Part shown: piece by piece, positions 32,501 through 44,500 of the stretch
Position numbering within the stretch: position 1 is the first letter of the stretch
How the letters are laid out: each line of letters opens with the position of its first letter
Source: Undaria pinnatifida
Lineage: Eukaryota; Sar; Phaeophyceae; Laminariales; Alariaceae
DNA: 64,000 bases
Direction of reading: 5' to 3'
NCBI GenBank assembly: GCA_012845835.1
Contig: JABAKD010000001.1
Coordinates: 10,607,718 to 10,671,717 of the forward strand
Translations under genes and position numbers: made by a program
The notes under the pieces: model-generated
The model's database searches: none
The model's input: only the letters and a program-made list of their open reading frames with translations
Told to the model about the DNA's origin: nothing

Positions 32501-35500
32501 TTTGACGGGGTGCGCTTTACAACTTTGAGCCATGTTATCGGGCAAGAAAAAAACCGTTCTCACCCACAGGGGTTGTAGTCGGAATACTCGAAGTCGATGA
32601 GCCGGAGGGTGGAAATCTGCTTCGCTCCCCTGGGTCCGACCAGAACGTTTCCTGGCGAGGTTTTGCAAAACCAAGGGAACGAATTGAATCAGGCGTTCGT
32701 TTTCGCTTTTGACAAGACGCGGGGGGGGGTATACTAGCTGCTCACCGTGGATAAGGCAGATTCAGCAATGTGGAAGCAAAGTGTTGGATTGGAGAACATT
32801 ACTTGAGGTAGCCAGTGCCGAAAGGGAAGTCATTGGTATTTTTACTGTTGCAATTGCTATGACTACTACTGCTACCGCTGCTACCTCTAACTGCTACTGT
32901 CGCTACTCCCCCTCTTCCTGCCACTCTATCGGCCATTGCCACCACCACCACCACTACCACCACTGCTGCTGAAGCCATAAAACCTTCCACAGAGTACGGA
33001 ATCATGCGGCACTCTACTACAATGTACGCCACGACAGCTGGTGATATATAAGCCAACTCCTGTAAACAACGGAATTACAGTACAGTATGCACACGAACCC
33101 TGACCCCTCTCCCATACACAAATAACAGACGAAATCACGCACCTCAAAATGCATCAAAATAGACAAGACCTTGCACCAAACAACCGGAGAAAACAAGTCG
33201 CGAGAAAGGCTTGAAACAACCGCTTGGAACCCCAACTCGGCAAAAAAAGAATGCAAGAACGGCGGCTTGCAACACTTCAACAACCATTTGCAACCAAAGG
33301 CTGGCACCAGACTCAAGAATGACACGCTGAAACAACCTTGCTGGAGCGGACAGCGCGATAGCACGGGTCGCAGAAGTGAACAGGGTGCTGGATATACCGC
33401 CAGTGTATCGGGGCAGTACCTGAGAGACAGCACGTCGCTTACCGGAAAGCAGATCGTTGTGCGCGAAGACGATGCCGTCCGCTATCTCCGCCGCTCGCTT
33501 CTGTTTACCACAGTGGCGCGACCAGAAACAAAAAAAAAAAAAATAGCAATCTACTAAAGATGTGCCGCGCCACGGTCAAACCGGTAACATTGTGGGAGGA
33601 TTACGTGTGAATAGACCCCTGCGAACAGAAGTGAAGTGCCCTTGACGCGTGCTGCGATAGAGGGGGCACTTTTTGGCCTCTTTCGTTTTCTGACTGACGG
33701 TGCTCCTTAACCTGTTAATAAAATCGTCGGAGTGTCACTGTTGTATTACATTATGAACTTGTTTCGTGTTATACCTAGACCATGGGCTTGGTCATCCAGT
33801 TGTACTTCCAGTTTACTCAAAATGTAGTGTTGAGGTAAGAAATGTATAGAGCTTCTCAAGCTGGGAGTCCCACAAAAAAAAAACGGGTGCACTTTACCGT
33901 AGCATGTGTCCCCTGCCGCAGTCATTTAGGTGTCCTTGGGCGGTTTTTGTGGTACGGAATTATCAAGTTAACATCAATATGCGAGAAGACGGCGCCCTTC
34001 GCCATTTCCACCGCTACACCTGTCGCACCAAAAAGGTGCGGCCAGAGACTCGCCCCCAAAAAATGGAAAGAAAAAAAAACATGTAAGGCGTGTCGTGCCG
34101 GCAAAAAGCAGGTAGTAGGGAGATTCAGACCCCTCGATCAAAATCATACGCACGGTTTAGGGGACAACTTTTGTTGGAACTACCGGTAGATCGCGCCGAT
34201 GATACATATCACGTGAATATAAACACATGTACAAAATTGCAGCTGCTGCTCGGAGAATGCTCCTCAGCTTTTCTTAGAGGTAGTTTTGAGCTGCTTGCCG
34301 TGCTAGCTTGCGATGAGGATCACCCCTCGGTCCGAAACTCCCCCATCTTGCTCCCCGACCCCTACTGCGTCGAAGGAGGCCTTGGGCGTGCTTGCACTGT
34401 ACCTTGCGATGAGGATCACGCCTCGGTCCGAAACTCCCTCATCTTGCTCCCCGACCCCGACAGCGTTGGAGGAGGCCTCGGGCGTGCTTGCACCGAGCCC
34501 GGGCTGCCGGCTGGCAGGGTGTGCTGCATTCGTTCTTTGGAATAATTGTTTCAAATACGTCATATGTGAGTTCGACCAATGGAGCGGTCGATACTGAGTT
34601 CCAACAGTTGAGCGGTCTAGATTCAACGTCCCAAGCTGCGTGAATCATGTGACAGTCTTGTTGCCAAAGATTTCCGTTGACGGTCCAGCTTTGGCCCGTC
34701 AAGACCGCTTCATCAATATAATTGTTATTAGTGCGGAGGTCCGTGGCGGTTGTGTGTCAAGGGGCAAGAGTGCTGTCAACCGACATCAATGCTCGCTCGT
34801 GACGGTAAATTTTTCCAGGTTTGATGCGAGGAGGCCCTATTCTCGCGTGGCCGAGATGGCAGAGGCCTCCGCCTCGGCGTTATTGACAACTCATGGCGCA
34901 ATAGTGTGGGAAGTAATGGGCTGGGGCGGCCTTCCTCGTGCGCCGCCGTTGTGGGTGCGTCTAGGGGTGGGCGTTGCAGAAGCGCGTGGCGAATGGGCGA
35001 TTCGGAGATTTTACGCCTGCTAGCACCAATTCTTCGCTGAAATGTCGACATTCATACGCTAGCAAAAGGTCGCGAAACGCGCGCTGCGAGCCCCTGCGGC
35101 TACTACACACGGTGGAAGAGCAGGGTCCGTGAGGCAGAGAGGGCGGAGTCGTTGGTTCCGACAGAATCGGACGAACGTACGCCGCGGGAGGAGCGGTGCC
35201 GTGGTGGAGCCTCAAGCGGTGTGTTACAATTAGTTTTTTGAAACATTGCAGCAACATCATGTGAAGCGTGGGGTTTCGGTTGTACTGTGAAGGCGTGCTT
35301 CTTTTATTATTATACCGCCAACAGAGGATAACTTACGTACTAGTGCGTCTGCCATTTACGACGGCGATATATCGTATGATACTTACATAGGGGTGCTCGC
35401 ATACAGGGGAGAAGAGAGGAGAGAGGTCCATTCACATGAGGTTGGACTGCAAAAAATGATGGTACAGCAGCAGCAGTACGTTCGAGGTACGAGGCGGTTT

Positions 35501-38500
35501 GGCAATTACTGCTGCTGCTGTAGTAGTAGCACTGCCACACCACCTACCGGTACTCGTATGTATCTGGCATATGATACGATCATCATGGGTTTTTCGTCCT
35601 CCCGACCGTTCCATTGCTTTCTCCCTTCAAAATATACAAACCCCCTCCACATTCGCTCCACCTCATACTTGAAATACTATGAACTGGATTAATACCAGAC
35701 CTTACCCCGTGGCAGCGATTTGCCGCGTCTACGGTCTCTCTCCGCTTCGTTTACCTGTTTTACGGGCATGCGCGGAGCCGCAGGCAGGCGTCAGCCCGCC
35801 TCGGCGAAGTCCCCCTGGTATATACGTATATCTGCTTCAAAATATAAAAACACTGAAATATGTATCTTGATGCATCCGATTCGCTGAAGGGTTTCCACGC
35901 CTGCGAAGGGGTATCTGCGCCAAACCACATAAGCATTGTGACACGGGGCCCCGATCTGTCTGGATATAGATATGTCTGTCCCGAATTAGCGACTGGTAGA
36001 TCATGAAATAATCTGATCTGGTGGGCCCGACGTGTGAAACGACAAAGCACATGGAGTTAGAGTGAAGATATTGTTCATCCGTAACAAAGGTTTTCCACAC
36101 CTGCGCAGGCGATGGCGAAGATGTGCCCCCCTCTACCTCTTCCGGAAGGCGCTGTTTAAGCCATTTTACTTCTTCGGCCACCTTTAGGGCATGTCGAAGT
36201 TAGGGGTTGACGGAGAGAGAGACAATGGAACGAGAAGGGGAGAGGCGGGAGTAGGGAGCGGGCGAGGGAATGTGGAGGGGAAAGGTTGGAGGGAGCGGGG
36301 GTACGGGGCGGCGGAAAGGGGATAGGGGAAGAGAGGGAGGGAAGGGAGCGTTGGGAGGCCAGGGGAATCAGGGAGGAGACGGGGGTAGGAGGGAAGGGAT
36401 TGGGGGGGCAGAGGGAGGGGAGGGAGGTGCGAGAAGGGGGGTGGAGGAACACATGCAAAGTTTGAATTTGATTTTTTAGCCAGGGGAATCAGGGAGAAGA
36501 CGGGGGTAAAAGGGAAGGGATTGGGGGGGGCATAGGGAGGGGAAGGAGGTGCGGGAAGGAGGATGGAGGAACACATGCAAAGTTTGAACTCGATGTAACG
36601 ATTCCGGCAGCCGAGACACGCATCCCAAGACAATTTCCGCGGACGCAGGGAGGGGGGGCGTGAAAAAATAAGCGTAATCGTCGACTACACACAACAAAAC
36701 AAACTGGAGAAAGGCGAGACATGTAAGCACACGCTCCCCCCCTTGCGAGAGGTAACGTTTGATTCACGAATTTTTTGTTGCTTTCTAAAAGCTCAACTTC
36801 CACTCTTTTATCCACAAAATGTGACTTGTCATGGTTGAAACATGTCTATTATTTTATCACCTTCTCGAGGAGAAACGCTTGGGCGGCGTCTAATCTGGTC
36901 GCCGTCTCCAACCATCGGTCGATGGTTGTCCACATCACCGGACGGCTGGCAGAACCTGCGCTCGATTGCACGCGCTGGCCGTGGAGGCTCGCCAGCTGGG
37001 CCTGCGTGGGGTGTGGCGATAAGTCGGGGCAAGGGGACAGGGTCGCGTGTGTGTTTTGGGTTCGTCTCTGTTAGGCCGGCAAATACGTGATATGATAGCA
37101 GTGCGTGCGCTGTAAGGGATGCAGTAGTGGTGGTGGTGGCGGCGTGGCACAAGCAGCAGGAGTGGCGATTGCAGGCGCTGGCCATGAAGGCTCGCTGGCC
37201 GGGCGTGAGTGGGGTGTGGCGCTTCGTCGGCACGAAGGACGCGCATAGTGGGCTTACCATTTAATGCGCTAGGTTGGGAAATATGCTCCCAAAGTTATTC
37301 GGGGTCCTTGGATTAGCTCAATATTCGCGGCACGAAACCTGTTCTCACCGCCATGGCCCGGGGTACGTCAACATGACGAGTTTGCAGGAGTTCCGCAGGC
37401 GTCGCCGCGCGCGCCAAATTAGTTTAGAAACAATGGGCTCGATCTTTATCCGAAAAAGCCCCAAACGTAATGTGTTGGGCGTAATGCATCGAGTTATGCT
37501 CAAGCTGGGTAGAGCACGTGTTGCCTCATGTAATAATCCGATCCAAATTGCAAACAAACATCCCACCTGAATTCTAACCAGTTTCTCCCAAAAAGCGTGG
37601 TTTCCGTTCTAAAGGGGTTACATGTTTTCGATTACAGTGTCTACGCTTTTGTTTTTTGCCCGTCCTATCTATCATTTTCGTTTTTGCTTATCTTTCTCCT
37701 TCCTTAGACGTAATCGAGGGAAACGCAGCAGGCTCTTCCCCTCCCTCCCCGCTACGGTACGTGGGCTTCATTGTTATCGCGAGAAGACTTCAGCCCTTTC
37801 TTCCCTCGTAGACTCGCATCAAATTGCGCCCTACCGACGGTGCTAGGCGCTTTCAGCACTATAAATAAGTGTTGGCAAGCAACTTAATAAATCATGCTTT
37901 ATCAAGTTTTTATGGCTTGCTTACTGTGAGCATAATCAAAGCAACTGGGCCTTGCTTATTTGTTTATTTTAGCGGCATGGGTCGCAGTATAGAACACTTT
38001 AAAACAGTCAAATTAAGGGCATGGGTTTTAGCATGCCAATCGTATAATCTACACAAACAAAAAAGTGCACCTGTGTCACTTTAGCATACAAAACAATCGT
38101 ATGGGTTTTATTATTACGATACCAAAATGCCACAACATTATTTAAGTGGGCTTTAGTATGCAATACAACACAGCATAGAGACCCAATGCGCAACTAAACA
38201 TGCAAAAAAAACCAAAAAGCTACATTCAAAACAACACCTTGACTTAGTCGCTTACCAACACTATTCTACACCAAGATCGGCCTGATTGGCGTTTAATGTG
38301 TGAACCCAAATGCCGATTCTTCACCGCGATGGTCCCGGGTGCCGTCGAATTGATGGGTTTGCAGGAGTGCTGCAGGCGTCTCGCCCTAGCGCAAGACCCA
38401 TTAAATGAAAAAGCAGCAGCGTCGCCCAAACAAGCGGCCCGGACGAATAAGAAGCCTACTATACTGTACACCGAGAGCGCGCCGATTGCCTTTTAAATCG

Positions 38501-41500
38501 CAATACTCAACCCTTCCTCCTCACCGCGATGGCCCTGGGGACGTCAAAAGGGCGGGTTTGCAAAAGTTCCGCCGGCGTCGCCGCCCGCGCGTCGAGAAGT
38601 TCCTCCACCCTATCCATCAAAAACCAAGCACAGAAACACACAAAAATAAAAAACGTTGACAAAAAAAAAACAAGAGCCGACGTAGTTTAGTTAATGCGCG
38701 CAGAAGCGCCATTTCTTAGCACCGCAGTCCCGACACGAGGGCAAAAGCGTTTGGAGTTATAGGCTGGGATCCTTTTACTGCACTGAACGTGTCTATCGCC
38801 AGTACCGCAAACATATTTACGTTTTTCACAACTACAGCCACGCTTTCAGGGACAAAGCGATCGAAAACACTTTTGGGTATTGTCCCTTTTTCCGTGGAAA
38901 GGCACTGTTCCTTTTTTCCGTGGAAAAAAAAGGCGTGGACGCCTTTACAACTGGAAACCCGTTTTGCAAAAAAAAACAAACACTTGGATGTAGTATAGGG
39001 AGGGGTTTTCGGGGCTCTAATGTGGGTTGAGTACATGACACTCGTAAGGAAGCCGTTGGGATCCACAAACGAATCTACTTTGGAGGATCCTTCGACCGTC
39101 GCGATTTTCGCTCGCCTGCTTCCCGCCACAACGGTTCCCTAGAACCAGCGGCGTTTTTTTCTGTTCTCGCAAAGGGGTTAAGGGCATGACACTTGTAAGG
39201 AAGTCGTTAGGATCCACAAACGAATATAATTTTTGGAGCATCTTCCGACCGTCGCGCTTTTCGCCCGCCTGTTTCCCGCCAACGGTATCCTAGAACCAGC
39301 GGCGTTCTGTTCTGTTCTCGCAAAGGGGTTAAGGACATGACACTTGTAAGGAAGTCGTTGGGATCCACAAACGAATCTAATTTTTTGGAGCATCTTCCGA
39401 CCGTCGCGCTTTTCGCCCGCCTGTTTCCCGCCAACTGTGTCCTAGAACCAGCGGCGTTCTGTTCTGTTCTCGTTTGTTTTTTGTTGGCTGTTGTGTTCTG
39501 CGGCGTTGAAACATATTTTTTACTTTCTTTGTCGCCCTTTCGTTTCGCATTCAACATAATGCCAAGGGTTTCTGTCATATATCAGCACTCGTTTCCTGAA
39601 CGTTTTCTCCGGGGACAAAAAACGGTTTGGATTAGAGCTCGGAGCGGTTTAGCTGGCCAGTTGTTTTGCGCAATGAAAGACATAGTCATCGGCCTTTCTA
39701 CACGCATGCATGTACAACCATGGTACAACCTTAGTACCGTTCCGGGTCGGTTTTTGTTCTACGCGAGGCTTGCTCCCGAAAACCAAAGCAACCACGGAAT
39801 CGGAGAAAAAAGCGTCATCGTTCACGGGGAGGGCGTGAACACTGAGAGCACTAAACGCTTGGTTCACGCAAGACAGGCACCAAACTACAGTAGTATTTCC
39901 AACGAAAAGCGAGCGTCTAATTAGCACCAGTGGGAAACAATACGAAGTGCTTTTGAGCTGACTGAAGCCGAATCTACGACTTCGATTGTACACCACCGAC
40001 GGAGATCTCCATCCTCCTATTCCTCCAACTAACGCACGCAAGCTGACGACGGTTACAAATATCTTGCTGCGCGGGTTCCGAGGACACCTTCACTATCTTA
40101 ACCCCTCTCCTGAGAGAAAGCTGGGAAAGCAAAAGTTTTTTTCGACCCACCTGCCTCCTTTGAACTCTCCTAGCTTTCGTGGCCCGAATCCGAGGGTTGA
40201 CAGCTCGGAGAATACCGCGGCCTCTTTCCTGGAAGATGAGAACAATTTTGACGGGAGGGGAAAGAGAGAAAGCGATGATAACCGAGAGCCGTGGCGAGTG
40301 GGTGGTGTCGCTGTTCTTGTTAATTCAGCCCAACCCAGCGCGATCCCATCGAGTTTAACCCAACCAAATCCAATCCAATCCAATCCAATCAAATCCAATC
40401 CAATCCAACCCAATCCAATCCAATCCAATCCAATCCAATCCAATCCAACCCAATCTAATCTTACCCAACCCAATGTAATATAACTACTGACCAACCTAAT
40501 CCAGACCCCATGACCAATCCAATCCAACTTCCGACCACCACGGTGGTTGCGATATACCAAATTTGGTTGGGAAACAAAACGAAAACACTCAAAAATAGTA
40601 TTGAAACCGATGAATTTCACGACCCAAAGCCAGCCCAACCCACAGAAGAACTAGCAAAAAAAAAACCTTTTTAACCACAACTCTTATGATTTTCCTAAAA
40701 ATTCGTGTCCAGGCAACTCAAGTCGGTCGGGGTAACTCAACCCAATAATCAATTGCTCCAAAATTGAGCAAGACACAATCAGTTTGTGATGTTTTACGGT
40801 GTCGTTTTGCCCCCTTCCCCGTACAATATACTGAGTATATAACAGTTGGCGTCGGTTGGCACCGACGCTGTAAAACGTTATACGTATATTGGGGTTGGTG
40901 TTGGTTGGCAACGACGCTCTAAAACATGCCAATCACTGCGTGAGCTAGACAACCAGGGTGCCGTTTTTTGTATGTTTTTGGCGGTCACCATACAATGGCT
41001 ATCGAGTTGGCTCACGAGGCAGTTACATAGCAATACCCATTGCTGTCTCTGGAGTGGCCGCACCAGAAAACAAAGCAACTCGTTGGCGCTGTCACCCGCA
41101 AGCAAGAAAGTAGGCACAAAGTGCCGAAGTCCGTCTTACGAGCGGTTCTTGGAAGGATACAGTTCACCCCTTCATGTGCGCGACTCGCCAAACACCTCAC
41201 GGGGCTTTGTGCTTGGTGCAAGCAACAACGTCTTTCCGGTTGGTGAAAACCCGGCGTGCTCCGTCCTGGCATAGAAAGGATGCGAGGGTCTATGGTCATA
41301 CGGTTACGGCCATGCACAAACCGAGTACGCCCCCCCCCGCCCCCCCCCCCCCGCCAAATTAACATAAGTTGGAAATCGCAAAACCCTATTCCAACTAAAG
41401 GCAATGGTGTATCCAGCAGTCCCTACCGTCGGTCGAGCAGGAGGTCGGTATCCTTTCCGTAGACGCGGACAAGAGCTCCCTCCCCAGTGCCCGCATTCCT

Positions 41501-44500
41501 AGCCTTGAAAATCACGTTGGTGATGCCCCCTGTTATCTGGAAACCCCAGCATGACACAGGGTACATCGCATATATGCCGGGACAGTAATTGATTTCTGGT
41601 GTTTACTCGATTTGTGTTTCGGGCAGAGGGACAACGGGGGTGATTCATAAGTATCGAGAATGCGTTCCGCAACACATCAAATACCACCTACCAGGTACAT
41701 TATATGGGGTGGGGATCATACAAGGACTATACTCGTATAGGCAGGGGTAGCACACAATTATTTGTTTAGTCGTCTGTTTCGGGGCGAGGGGGTATAAATG
41801 AATAATAGTGGGGAACAATAGTATCGGGATTGGGGGAGACGAAGAAGCCCCAAAAATCACGTTCGTAATGCCTCCCGAGATCTGGAAACCCAACCAATAC
41901 ACAATCTTGAGTACATCACATACATACGGGGGGAAACCAACAATGGTGCTAAGTCCTTCGGATTTCAGCTAGAGTGCCCACCGATTAGTTAGATGGGATT
42001 AAGTGCGAACAAGGATACGCACCTATGTACACGTACTTAGTCCTGCAGCAGAAACTGTGCTCCTATCATGGTTCAAATTATTAGTGGTTTGCTTCAGAGA
42101 GACGGCAAAGAGCCTCTTAAAGTACACTTTTCGATATCGGGATACAACGTATTCGGCAAGCAAAGAGTACACGACGGAAACAAACGAGTCAGGTGTGGGT
42201 GTGTGACTGAGGCTACGGTGGGGCGGGGTGGGGGGGGGGGGGGGGGGCGGGGTCCCACATTTTTTCATTGCCGAAGTTAGGTCACCAAAAAAAACGGGGG
42301 CAAAAAAAAAACGCTTCGGCGCAATTATCGTTGGCGCAGCATAACAAGCACTTCCAACGGCGGTGATTGCCAGGGCATCTTAACGCCTACACGCGGTAGC
42401 AACTCGCGTGAGCGGCTCTGAGTAGCTGCAAACAAGAATGATAGAATAACTACCCCCTTAGTGGCCACAGACGCCCAAAGATGAAGAAGAAAAGATAACC
42501 GACACGTTCAAAAGTAGCGCACTAAAGACACGTACTAGGCGCCAAAATGTTGGAGGTGTCTCTATTAGCAGCAGGAACGGTGCTCCGTCTCGAAAGGGAT
42601 TCGCGGTCAATGGTCAAACGATGACTAAGGCAAGCAACAAACGAGTACGCCCCCCCCCCCCGCCCCTACCGAAGCCTTGGCCGCGTGGGGGGTGGGGGTG
42701 GGTGGGAAGCTCGCTGGGAGTCCAAAAACAAAGAATGACTAATCAGTTACAAGGTTTCCCTTTGGTGTGTGGTTGGAGCAATTATCTGGTGGTGTCACGA
42801 GTTGAAAAATGGGAGAACACAGGAGTTCCTATGAGCTACACCTAGGTATGGCATTAAAAAAAAAAACTCTCGAATGCTACAGGCACACAAGTATTCACCG
42901 CACAAGTAGCCGGGGAAGTGATGCGACCGGCCCAAACGAGCTTATACATTTATCTTCCAAAAATATATTTTCCCTACCGCTCTGCCTGGAAATATAAGCA
43001 ACCTTTGGAGGATATTACGGAAATTAAATGTTGCATATGTTTCCGGACCGAGCGGTGAAATGTTCGCGATAAAAACATACTTCACGTACCAATAGACTAC
43101 CGGGATAGCTGTCTATATGTATCCACATACTATCACATACTACCAACAAATTAATTTATTGGGAAATGTGAACACGTCAGACAGACGATCGATGCCCACT
43201 TGATTATCTAGATGTTTCAAAAAGATTTGTATGGTCTATAGCTCATGCTACCGGGTGGGAGCCGTACGATCTGCACGATCTGTTCGTAGTGCCTCTTCTG
43301 CTTGACAGTTACGAGCCGGTTCGGGATATTGGCATAGTGTGAAGCCTGCGGATCATGGCATCTGAGTGCGTGTGAGATGACGCACGGTGTCACTATTTCT
43401 GATTTCCCTACGCTCCGTACGATCTGCACGATCTGTTCGTAGTGCCTCTTTTACCCGACAGTTACGTGCAGGTTCGGGATATTGGCATAATGTGAAGTCT
43501 GTGGATCATGGCATCTGAGTGCGTGTGGGATGACGCACGGTGTCACTATTTTTGATGTCCCTACGCTGCTGCGAGATAACAATAAACACCCTAAATCATC
43601 AAATCATCGACTGTCTGGGTGTCTTGATAACTTGGCTTGGGGCTGCCGAACACGATCTACTATAGCACGTGGTTCAGTTGTTGGATGGGTTCTCAACGTA
43701 TACACACCTTGACAAACATTTCATAACGACAGCTATAGGAAAGAGGTATCGTAGACTATCTAAGTTGTGGTCTAGCCGAGGCGTGGAAATGCCTATGAAT
43801 ATGCACTGCCGGCTGCCGTAGACTAGACAGTTTGAGTTATTTTGAAACCATCACTATTATTCTCTCCAGCTCAACTAGTGGGCGGTTTATACCCTCAGCT
43901 ACCTTCTGAACAAGCCGTGGACTGATTCTACGATAGCCCCCCCCCCAAAGCCACGGATTATATTTAACGAACGTTCCATGGCTGCTCGACACAAGGAAGG
44001 ATATCATTGAAAGGAAAGTATCCACATATTGTTTGTGCGCATAGGTCTAACGATCGATGACGCCGGGGTGTCGAGGGACACCGTATTTCCGGAGATACGA
44101 CCGGGAGCTGGTTTTGAGTCCGAATATTTCGTCAAATAAAAGTTGGGGGAGCTACCGTGGAACGACTCCGTGGTGACAGGTGTTTTCCCGTTCCCCCCCC
44201 GGTAGTTGCCTTCGTTTTGTTCGCGCATAGGGTTCAGCATTCCCACTTTTCATCTTTTTATGCTCGTCGATTTGCATCGGCACTAAAACGTCTAAAGAAT
44301 CGAAAAAATAAGTTTAGGTTCAATTGGACGCGGGTCGAGAGATTTAGTGCAAGCGGTGTAACTTAAGCTAATGAACGGTTTAACACGCTGTCTTGATTGT
44401 CTCCATGTTTGTCTTCCCACTGGCTGTGAGCGATCGATACTTGAGCTGGACATGTCTGTCTAGTTGTTGTGACCACAGCAGTAGCAGAGCTCGTCTCTCC

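Noticed and set aside
36156-36633. Minus-strand ORFs rich in Pro, Leu, Ser and Phe (100-149 codons)
   Set aside because: They translate the purine/pyrimidine-biased intron tract upstream of kinase exon 6, with its tandem duplication.
37345-37566. Using the exon 4 copy at 37344-37425 as the true kinase exon
   Set aside because: It has a donor and frame but no AG acceptor upstream, whereas 38525-38609 has both splice sites and the phase needed to complete the split Arg codon.
39337-39924. Plus-strand ORF of 195 codons
   Set aside because: It starts inside the 151-bp tandem repeat and lies antisense within a kinase intron, with no domain or splice support.
40093-40638. Minus-strand 181-codon ORF taken as a gene
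   Set aside because: Most of it is the CCAAT microsatellite. Only 40151-40228 is real coding sequence, in this same frame, as kinase exon 3.
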